Below are positions 34,044 through 39,828 of a stretch of DNA of 39,828 nucleotides, piece after piece (the first letter of the stretch is position 1; each line of letters begins with the position of its first letter). Both the position numbers and the translations under genes were made by a program. The notes under the pieces were generated by a model, which saw nothing but the letters and a program-made list of their open reading frames with translations, ran no database searches and was not told the origin of the DNA. Source of the DNA: CAJQQK01 sp051010015 (GTDB taxonomy: Bacteria > Pseudomonadota > Alphaproteobacteria > Rhizobiales > Hyphomicrobiaceae); assembly GCA_051010015.1 (NCBI GenBank), contig JBPCVZ010000323.1:1-39828 (forward strand). The letters are read 5' to 3'.

Positions 34044-35231
34044 TCAATCGACGGTTGCAACGAACAGGGTATTGAAGGTGCCGTTCTCGTAGACATTGAC
34101 GACGAGCGGGACCGCGACCTGGCGCTTCTGGCCGAACGATGTCATGCCCACGTATTTCAGTTTCGCGCCGCCCTTGAGGTAGGGGTTAGGTGCTTCGAAG
34201 GTGTCCATGGTTTTCTGGAATTCTTTGACATCTTTGATGGCCGCAGGGTTCGCCTTCAGCGTCTCGATGATGTACTCCAGAGCGTAGACTTTGGTGTTGG
34301 ATTCGTCGTTGTATTCACCGAACATTTTCGTGTAGCGCGCGACAAATTCCTTCATCTTGTCGCTGGCGATTTCGGGTGTCGAGGCGCCGCCGACGGATAT
34401 GAAGCCGTTGGCAAGAGCACCGGCGCCTTCCTTGAGGACCTGCGCATCCTGCGCGGTTTCCGTCGATATCAGACCTTTGAACCCGAGTTCACGAGCCGAG
34501 CGGATAAGCTGCGGTGCATTGGCCGGAGCGACGCCCGATAGCACGAGCAGATCCGGCCGCAGTTTTACGATCGGCGTGATGACCGGCGTAAAGTCCGTCG
34601 TATCGACCTGATACGTGATGTTGTCGGAGACCACCTTGAGGCCGAGGGCCTTGGCCGCAGCAACCCCTCCGTCGCGCTGGCTGAGCGGATCGGATTCGTT
34701 TGCAGCGACAAAAGCGACCGTCTTGACGCCCTTTTTTTTCTTCAAATACTTATAGATCGCGGGACCGGATTGGTAATTGGCGATCATGCCGAGGACGGCG
34801 TTCGAGGCGGGCGCGGTGTAGAGTGCCTTCGGGAATGCGTACGGGAAGTACATAATCCCGTTCTGCTCTGCGACGGGTCGAACAGCTGCGGCACCGTCAT
34901 CGACGTTCGGGCCGACGACATAGCGGATACCTTCTTGCGCCATCTTCTCCATTCCGGCGATGGCGCGCTTGGGATCCTTTTGATCATCGAACGTGACGAT
35001 ATCGATATCGTATGTCTTGCCGCCGATCTTGACGCCGCCGGTCTCGTTAATCCATGTCGCGCGTGCCTGCATCGACCGAACATTGGAAATGCCCCAGGCG
35101 GCCGCCGGTCCACTGGTGACGCCTACGAATCCAATCTTCAGTTTTTCGTTGGCAGCTTTAGCGGCAGCTCCCAGTGCGAGTGACGATGCGACCGCAAGCG
35201 CGGCCAACGTAAACGCTGAATTGAATCTCAT
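34044..35231 (-). CDS. HAAT-family ABC transporter substrate-binding protein
   Basis: A 395-residue periplasmic binding protein of the Leu/Ile/Val/amide family. The signal peptide MRFNSAFTLAALAVASSLALGAAAKA ends near residue 26. Mature segments LKIGFVGVTSGPAAAWG, YDIDIVTFDDQKDPKRAIAGMEKM and VRYVVGPN-like IRYVVGPN are typical. ATG at 35231 has GAGGAG upstream; the frame is open to 35270 but that start would spoil the signal peptide. It is the first gene of the transporter operon and is divergent from a GntR regulator. The ligand is not evident; a racemase in the operon hints at a chiral amide, ureide or amino-acid derivative. Confidence 0.92.
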   Translation of the reverse strand: MRFNSAFTLAALAVASSLALGAAAKAANEKLKIGFVGVTSGPAAAWGISNVRSMQARATWINETGGVKIGGKTYDIDIVTFDDQKDPKRAIAGMEKMAQEGIRYVVGPNVDDGAAAVRPVAEQNGIMYFPYAFPKALYTAPASNAVLGMIANYQSGPAIYKYLKKKKGVKTVAFVAANESDPLSQRDGGVAAAKALGLKVVSDNITYQVDTTDFTPVITPIVKLRPDLLVLSGVAPANAPQLIRSARELGFKGLISTETAQDAQVLKEGAGALANGFISVGGASTPEIASDKMKEFVARYTKMFGEYNDESNTKVYALEYIIETLKANPAAIKDVKEFQKTMDTFEAPNPYLKGGAKLKYVGMTSFGQKRQVAVPLVVNVYENGTFNTLFVATVD

Positions 35232-35293
35232 GGTGTTACTCTCCTCAGAACACGTGCAACTCTCAAGCACCCGCTTTCGTACTTTGCACGATC

Positions 35294-35330
35294 ATTGAAT
35301 GGAATGTTAACAATCCTGTCAAGAATTGTT
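35294..35330 (-). promoter_or_regulatory. Promoter of the transporter operon with overlapping operator-like inverted repeat
   Basis: On the minus strand TTGACA (35322-35317) and TTCAAT (35299-35294) are separated by 17 bases, a good sigma-70-type promoter 63 bases upstream of the binding-protein start. An inverted repeat AACAAT (35309-35314) / ATTGTT (35325-35330) is centred on the -35 box. A protein bound there would block transcription. The divergent GntR regulator is the obvious candidate. Confidence 0.6.
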
Positions 35331-35432
35331 CCTCACATAATACTCTTTTGACTAAAAAAAATGTGATATATGTTGCCCAAATCGTGGGCGGTATGCCGTG
35401 ACATTGGGCAGGCCCGAGACCGAGGAACCCCG

Positions 35433-36149
35433 GTGACTAAGAACGAAAACCTTCTATCAGCGGTCAGCTCTTTTGAAGTCGAGTCGCAAGAACATCAGAT
35501 CGTCGAGCGCATCCATACGGCCATCATGGAACAGCGCCTGGAAGCCGGCACGAAATTGAATGAGGCCCAGCTCTGTGAAACGTTTGGTGCCGGGCGGATG
35601 CGCGTGCGTCGCGCACTGCTGCTGCTAGCCAGCCAGGGCATCGTGCAACTGCAATCCAATCGCGGTGCGTTCGTTGCGTGTCCGGATCCTGACGAGGCAG
35701 ACGATGTCTTCGGTGCGCGGCTGGCCATTGAACCAAGTATCGCGCGCAATGTCGCGCAACGCGCCACGGAGCGCGATTTCAAGAAGCTTGAGCGTCACAT
35801 CAAACTGGAGCAGCAGGCACGCGCGGCGGAGCGTCGCCGCGATGTCATCCGGTTGTCGGGCGAATTCCACGTCATGTTGGCATCCGTTCACGGCAACATG
35901 GTGCTCACCCGCATGATGCAGGAACTGGTTGCCAGAACCTCTTTGATCATTGGGCTTTTCGGTACATCCGGCGTGTCGAGTTGCGAGGAGCACGAGCATC
36001 AAGAGATACTGGGTGCGTTGCGCGCGCGCGATATCAAACAGGTCGATGCGTTGATCCGCACCCACCTTGATCACATCAAGTCGGCACTGGACTTGTCGCC
36101 GGCGCCGGCGGAAGAAGTTGATATTTCAAAGATCCTGGGCGGTGGCTGA
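35433..36149 (+). CDS. GntR family transcriptional regulator (FadR subfamily, FCD domain)
   Basis: A 238-residue regulator. The winged helix occupies about 20-82 (IVERIHTAIMEQRLEAGTKLNEAQLCETFGAGRMRVRRAL and the wing VQLQSNRGAFVA). The all-helical FCD domain follows, with putative metal or ligand residues His146 in EFHVML, His189 in HEHQEIL and His211 in RTHLDHI. GTG at 35433 is chosen over the frame start at 35370 because GAGGAA lies five bases upstream. It is divergent from the ABC transporter operon, so it probably controls that operon, responding to the transported compound or a product. Confidence 0.9.
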   Translation: MTKNENLLSAVSSFEVESQEHQIVERIHTAIMEQRLEAGTKLNEAQLCETFGAGRMRVRRALLLLASQGIVQLQSNRGAFVACPDPDEADDVFGARLAIEPSIARNVAQRATERDFKKLERHIKLEQQARAAERRRDVIRLSGEFHVMLASVHGNMVLTRMMQELVARTSLIIGLFGTSGVSSCEEHEHQEILGALRARDIKQVDALIRTHLDHIKSALDLSPAPAEEVDISKILGGG

Positions 36150-36211
36150 GGCACCTTCGGAACCGGGGGTCGGCGATGCCCGGTACACCGATGATGAGCA
36201 GTACACGGCTG

Positions 36212-36228
36212 GCCCACACCAGGTGGGC
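36212..36228. other. Small hairpin between convergent genes
   Basis: A six-base inverted repeat GCCCAC/GTGGGC with loop ACCAG lies between the ends of the GntR gene and the 95-residue gene. Neither strand has a following T run. It may help end one of the transcripts. Confidence 0.25.
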
Positions 36229-36279
36229 TGGACAACGTCATGCCGCGAGCGCGTCATTCCGCCATCGGCGAGCTGAAGT

Positions 36280-36567
36280 TCAGCCACTCCACGGATGCGA
36301 ATCTGGCACGGCTTCCGGGTGATCTTTCAGGAAATGATGAAGCACATGCAGCAAGGTCTGAACGTGATCCTTGTCGCCGCGACCTTGAGCTGCGCGGACA
36401 TCTTCGACGATCATGTCTCGCAACACCTCTGTACCGTGTTCACGGGACAGGTGATACTGGGCGAGGGCAGCTGCGGCAGCTTCGGGTATGTGTTCGTGCT
36501 CCGCAATTGCCAAGATTTCGGCCTCCGAGAGGCCGGAAAATGAGATGCAATCCTCAAGCGTGATCAT
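36280..36567 (-). CDS. Small conserved acidic protein, 95 aa
   Basis: A 95-residue helical, acidic and histidine-rich protein with no cysteine beyond Cys7, no signal peptide and no membrane segment. It opens MITLEDCISFSGLSEAEILAIAEHEHIPE and continues with EHGTEVLRDMIVEDVRAA and HVQTLLHVLHHFLKDHPE. I recall similar small proteins in many alphaproteobacteria without an assigned function. ATG at 36567 has a strong GGAGG eight bases upstream, and the codon pattern fits the neighbourhood. It converges on the GntR gene. Confidence 0.75.
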   Translation of the reverse strand: MITLEDCISFSGLSEAEILAIAEHEHIPEAAAAALAQYHLSREHGTEVLRDMIVEDVRAAQGRGDKDHVQTLLHVLHHFLKDHPEAVPDSHPWSG

Positions 36568-36993
36568 GGTTGCGCCTCCAAACCTTTACACAGTCAAACC
36601 GCCAACTCTCAAGGCCATACACCAGTCGGTGGGCTCATCGAGAGGCTGGGCCATCTAGAAGCATGCCGCGCTTCGAACGTCGATTGAACTAGTCAGCACG
36701 ATGACGGCAAGGAACGTCCAACAATGTCGGTCTGCCATGAGATTCGTTCGCCTGCGCAGCAAGCATCGTGACCGTCATACCAGGGCTCAACCGTGGTTGG
36801 CTTGATTGAAATCAATCCTCAATTGTCGGTGCGCCTGGCCACTGGATCGGATGGAGACTCCTCAACAATGCGGAATACAGTAACGCATTGAACCAATGGT
36901 CAGTTGCGGCCATAGATGGTCTTCGCAAGCTCTACTCATGCAGAGCGGCTCCGCTCAGCAAGGCACAGAGTATGATTTTTGAAGGATGGCAGG
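36568..36993. other. Intergenic region upstream of the bicupin gene
   Basis: About 425 bases between divergent genes, lower in GC than the coding DNA around it. It holds the inverted repeat GATTGA-AA-TCAATC (36804-36817). No credible frame, RNA gene or terminator was found. Confidence 0.45.
36804..36817. promoter_or_regulatory. Palindromic operator-like element GATTGA-AA-TCAATC
   Basis: A perfect inverted repeat with six-base arms and a two-base spacer, about 180 bases upstream of the bicupin start and 240 bases upstream of the 95-residue gene. Its symmetry suits a dimeric regulator, but no regulator is known for it. Confidence 0.3.
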
Positions 36994-37770
36994 ATGGACA
37001 ACACAATTGGCCAACACGTAGCGTTCGCTCAGCTGATTGATGCTGGCTCCGAGCCAAGTCGATTTATCGATAGAACCCTGCCTTATGACCGATCTCTCGG
37101 ACCGCTGCGCCAAAGCGATCCGATCGATGCTACATCAATTTGTTTTCGGTGGTGGCCTGCGAGTTTTACCGGCGCGTTGAATTGCAGAGTCGGCAAACAC
37201 GTCATCCTCGTCTCGGAAGGAGCCGTTTCGGTGCAGAGCGGGAATGAAGAGACGCGGACGTTTCGACCAGGTGATGTAATGGAGCTGACACAGCACGACC
37301 GGCAGGATCATCAGGCCCGGGCAGCAGGTGGGCAACCTTTTCTTGCCGCAGTCATTGATCTCGACGGCGCTTATTGTGACCAGACAGAAGCCGAATTGCC
37401 GCGCCGGTCGGAGCAGTCGCTTCCGTACGTGCGCAATGTCACGGGCATAGATCAGCGTTCACATTTCGAGGACGGTGTTCTGCCGTATTTCGTCGAAAGT
37501 GATGGAAGTCTGGTAACCCAGAATTTCGCTCTAACGAAGTTTCAGTACGTCTATGCTGCTGCCGATCTGCGTTACGATTTTCATAACGCGCCGCAGCGCC
37601 AGATCGTCATTCCGTTGACCGGTGGGACGCAAGGCGAAAACGGCGACGGCTCACGGCGCGCAATCCCGCCCGGTGGGGTCTATTTTGGTGAAGATACAAC
37701 TGGCGAAGGCCATATTACGAGTGCGGTCAACAACGCCATCCGGTTTTCGATTTTTGCATTCCTGGCATGA
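36994..37770 (+). CDS. Bicupin-like protein
   Basis: A 258-residue protein that appears to contain two cupin barrels. The first is around residues 60-125, with GKHVILVSEGAVSVQSG and FRPGDVMELTQHDRQDH. The second is around 180-258, with LRYDFHNAPQRQIVIPLTG, IPPGGVYFGEDTTGEGH and a final beta strand. Histidines that could bind a metal are present in the second barrel (His in YDFHNAP and in EGHIT), but the canonical G(X)5HXH motif is not complete. ATG at 36994 follows AAGGA; the frame start at 36979 is a TTG. It stands alone, converging on the amidohydrolase. Catalytic and purely binding cupins both remain possible. Confidence 0.65.
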   Translation: MDNTIGQHVAFAQLIDAGSEPSRFIDRTLPYDRSLGPLRQSDPIDATSICFRWWPASFTGALNCRVGKHVILVSEGAVSVQSGNEETRTFRPGDVMELTQHDRQDHQARAAGGQPFLAAVIDLDGAYCDQTEAELPRRSEQSLPYVRNVTGIDQRSHFEDGVLPYFVESDGSLVTQNFALTKFQYVYAAADLRYDFHNAPQRQIVIPLTGGTQGENGDGSRRAIPPGGVYFGEDTTGEGHITSAVNNAIRFSIFAFLA

Positions 37771-38016
37771 ATAGCTACAGCTTCCTCTTTTTCACCGGTC
37801 GATCGGCTCGTTCCTCCAATCTGGAAAGGTCGGATTTCTCGATCAGGGCAAGGTCGAAACGATGACGTTCGTTGCAAGACGAGCTGACGATTGGGGCGAT
37901 TTACCGATTCAGAAGTCTTGCTCGCACGTAGATTCTGTCCGGTTGTGTCGCCGCGATAGGATCGATTGTGAGCTCTGTTCCGAATTGCCCTGGGCATCGC
38001 GGGCCGCTTCCGTTAT

Positions 38017-38994
38017 CTACAACCCAAGCAGGCGCTGTGCGAGACCGGCATTGATGGACTGCTGCTCCGCACTCGAAAAGCCGGCTTCGGCAACCACCTG
38101 CATCGGCGATGGATCACCGATCGGGAAGGGCTTGTCAGAGCCCATCATGATCCGCTCCGTGCCCACCATGTCGGCGACGAATCGCAGAATGCGCGGATCA
38201 TGGACGAGCGTGTCGTAGTAGAGCTGCGCGAGCGACGCGTCGGGATCGGCCAGCGTGTCGCGGTGCAGAGAAAAATTGCGCCTTAGGCGACCGGCGATGA
38301 ACGGCAATGCCGCGCCGCCGATACCAATCACGATCTTGACATTGGCGTAACGTAATACGTGGCCTGAATAAATCATCCGGCTAATCGCGATCAGTGTGTC
38401 CGTGACGCGGCCGACCGCATTCGGCATGCCGTAGTCGACATTGCGTGCGTCGCCGCTCTCGAACACCGGATGGATGAACAGAATGGTGCCGAGCTCATCG
38501 GCGGCCTGCCAAAAAGGTTCGAGCGCCGGATCATCGAGAACACCGCCAACGCCCTTGGGTTGCGTGCCGATCATCGCGCCCTTGAAACCGATGCCATGCG
38601 CTTCGCGCAGCACTTCGGCGGCCTTGGCGCCATCCTGCATTGGCAAGGCCGCCAGCGGAATCAACCGCGGTTCGTCGACCGATGCCTGCCACAGCGCGGT
38701 GTTGATCAGGCGGCTCCATTCGGTGCCCTCGTCGACCGGCAGCTCGTTGCCGAACATGTCGAGCCAGCCGCCGACCACCTGCCTGTCGATGCCTTGCTCG
38801 TCCATCCACGTGAGCCGTGCCGGAATGTCATGCAGGCCGGGCGAAATCGGCCGGGTCTGCTTGCCGCCGCAAAACGAGAACGCAATGCTGTCGCCAGTCT
38901 CGGTCACTTGGACGGAGGGGAAGGCGCTGCGTTGCGCACGGGTCGCCTCGATCAGACTCTTCGGTGCAAGGTGGGCATGGCTGTCGATAATCAT
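38017..38994 (-). CDS. Amidohydrolase family protein (ACMSD-like, amidohydrolase 2)
   Basis: A 325-residue TIM-barrel enzyme of the family containing 2-amino-3-carboxymuconate semialdehyde decarboxylase, 5-carboxyvanillate decarboxylase and resorcylate decarboxylase. Metal ligands are visible as DSHAH (His6, His8), FIHP (His175) and GSDKPFP (Asp287). The conserved AHGGGAFP segment is here GIGGAALP, so the usual catalytic histidine is replaced by Ile225. The start is ATG 38994, 30 bases after the stop of the molybdenum hydroxylase gene, and the two probably share a transcript. Hydrolase, decarboxylase or inactive homologue are all open. Confidence 0.85.
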   Translation of the reverse strand: MIIDSHAHLAPKSLIEATRAQRSAFPSVQVTETGDSIAFSFCGGKQTRPISPGLHDIPARLTWMDEQGIDRQVVGGWLDMFGNELPVDEGTEWSRLINTALWQASVDEPRLIPLAALPMQDGAKAAEVLREAHGIGFKGAMIGTQPKGVGGVLDDPALEPFWQAADELGTILFIHPVFESGDARNVDYGMPNAVGRVTDTLIAISRMIYSGHVLRYANVKIVIGIGGAALPFIAGRLRRNFSLHRDTLADPDASLAQLYYDTLVHDPRILRFVADMVGTERIMMGSDKPFPIGDPSPMQVVAEAGFSSAEQQSINAGLAQRLLGL

Positions 38995-39024
38995 GAGTTC
39001 GTCCGCTGTGGAGGGTTCTTGCGG

Positions 39025-39828
39025 TTATGCATCGCCGTCGGTGGCTGCTGCAATGCGATCGGAGAGCGCGGCGACGCGGATGGGAAGTTTCTCGATCGTG
39101 ATGCCGAGCGGCGCCAAGGCGTCGTTGATCGCGCCCGACATCGCGGCCGGCGCGCCGAGGTAGCCGGATTCGCCCGACCCCTTCTGGCCAAGCACCGTGA
39201 ACGGCGACGGCGTGCAGTGCTCGACGATGTCGACCTTAGGGATCTCGTGCGATGAGGGCAGCAGATAATCGGCCAGCGTCTGGGCCGTCATCTGGCCTTG
39301 TTCGTCATAGGAGAACTCCTCGAATAAGGCGGCACCGATGCCGTGCGCGATGCCACCCAGGGTCATGCCCTTGACGATGTGCGGATTTATCACCGTGCCG
39401 CAATCGTGACCGATGACATAGCGATGGATCTCCGGCTTGGCGAGCACCGGGTCGAGCGACAGCAGCACGCAGTGATACTCGAATGAGTGGCACGGATACA
39501 TCTGCACCCGGCCATCCGCGGTCGGCAGCTCGCCGCCGGTCGGCACCTGATAGACGTCCGTGACTTCGAGACCGGGTGGTTCGCCGTCCGGCATCTGGTG
39601 GAAGTGGCGATAGGCGATCGTGACGATGTCCATCCAACTGAGCGATTGCGAGCCGTCAGCCGTGCGCACGTCGCCATCGCGATAGACCACCTCGCCGGGG
39701 CCCACGCCGAACTGCCGGGCCGCAATGCGCCTGAACTTCTCCTTGAGTTTGCCGGCGGCGTTGAACGCGGCACCGCCGAGCATGATCGCCATGCGGCTGC
39801 CGACCGGCGAGTTGCTCGGCAGGCTGGT
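39025..39828 (-). CDS. Xanthine dehydrogenase family molybdopterin-binding subunit, C-terminal part (cut by window edge)
   Basis: The last 267 residues of a large molybdenum hydroxylase subunit (CoxL/XdhB type). The frame continues past the first in-frame ATG (39792) to the edge, where it reads SNSPVGSR, which belongs to the family's P..G..GSR segment, so the gene is incomplete here. The substrate/Moco region HRYVIGHDCGTVINPHIVKGMTLGGIAHGIGAALFEE is typical, and the active-site glutamate is in GQKGSGESGYLGAP. Such enzymes hydroxylate CO, purines, aldehydes or N-heterocycles with FAD and 2Fe-2S partner subunits, which should lie beyond the window. The amidohydrolase follows it. Confidence 0.9.
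   Translation of the reverse strand, partial: TSLPSNSPVGSRMAIMLGGAAFNAAGKLKEKFRRIAARQFGVGPGEVVYRDGDVRTADGSQSLSWMDIVTIAYRHFHQMPDGEPPGLEVTDVYQVPTGGELPTADGRVQMYPCHSFEYHCVLLSLDPVLAKPEIHRYVIGHDCGTVINPHIVKGMTLGGIAHGIGAALFEEFSYDEQGQMTAQTLADYLLPSSHEIPKVDIVEHCTPSPFTVLGQKGSGESGYLGAPAAMSGAINDALAPLGITIEKLPIRVAALSDRIAAATDGDA

Noticed and set aside
37862..38218. 118-codon plus-strand frame
   Set aside because: It extends into the amidohydrolase gene on the opposite strand and has no motif.
1..39828. tRNA, rRNA, riboswitch, CRISPR array, insertion sequence or prophage
   Set aside because: No cloverleaf with CCA end, repeat-spacer pattern, transposase, integrase or terminal inverted repeat was seen. Small ncRNAs cannot be excluded by eye.

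Overview
The window reads as chromosomal DNA of a GC-rich (about 60 %) alphaproteobacterium, perhaps of the Rhodospirillales or Hyphomicrobiales. The reasons are the dense operons, a DinB polymerase with an N-terminal zinc ribbon, a glcDEF glycolate oxidase set, a MOFRL-type glycerate kinase and a Liv/HAAT-type ABC transporter. The placement is inference; there is no rRNA or marker gene. I see no tRNA, rRNA, CRISPR array, insertion sequence or prophage gene.

Layout. (1) 1-3.5 kb: a proline racemase/hydroxyproline epimerase family enzyme, converging on an SDR-VOC gene pair, then a 54-residue membrane protein and a SAM methyltransferase. (2) 3.5-11.3 kb, minus strand: a six-gene unit in the order tartronate semialdehyde reductase, glycerate 2-kinase, glcD, glcE, glcF, pyruvate kinase. 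Together these would carry glycolate through glyoxylate, tartronate semialdehyde and glycerate to 2-phosphoglycerate, and then PEP to pyruvate. Glyoxylate carboligase and enolase must lie elsewhere. (3) 11.5-17.6 kb: an acyl-CoA dehydrogenase-fold protein that lacks both known catalytic glutamates and resembles 3-sulfinopropanoyl-CoA desulfinase; an anchored periplasmic protein; a stand-alone biotin carrier; an LLM flavin monooxygenase; a SoxS-like thioredoxin; a c-type cytochrome; and DinB. (4) 17.6-22.4 kb: two divergent acyl-CoA operons, enoyl-CoA hydratase with a CoA-transferase-family protein, and acyl-CoA synthetase with a quinone oxidoreductase-like dehydrogenase.

(5) 22.4-26.5 kb, minus strand: the most unusual part. 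A GNAT-like protein, an acyl carrier protein, an AMP-forming ligase and a fold-III PLP decarboxylase form a tight cluster. The ligase and decarboxylase look like the 'exosortase A system-associated' families and, by mechanism, like the BtrI/BtrK carrier-bound amino-acid decarboxylation step of butirosin synthesis. No exosortase or polysaccharide gene is near. I propose a system that activates an amino acid, loads it on a carrier, decarboxylates it there and transfers the resulting amine-bearing acyl group. (6) 27-29.2 kb: a small hypothetical protein converging on an orphan sensor histidine kinase, followed by about 720 bases of AT-richer DNA without a gene.

(7) 29.9-36.1 kb: a HAAT-family ABC transporter operon (binding protein, LivH, LivM, LivG, LivF) ending in a hydantoin/Asp-Glu racemase, divergent from a GntR/FCD regulator. 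The shared intergenic region holds a good minus-strand promoter whose -35 box sits inside an inverted repeat. (8) 36.3-39.8 kb: a small conserved acidic protein, a bicupin, an ACMSD-like amidohydrolase and the truncated large subunit of a molybdenum hydroxylase that runs off the right edge.
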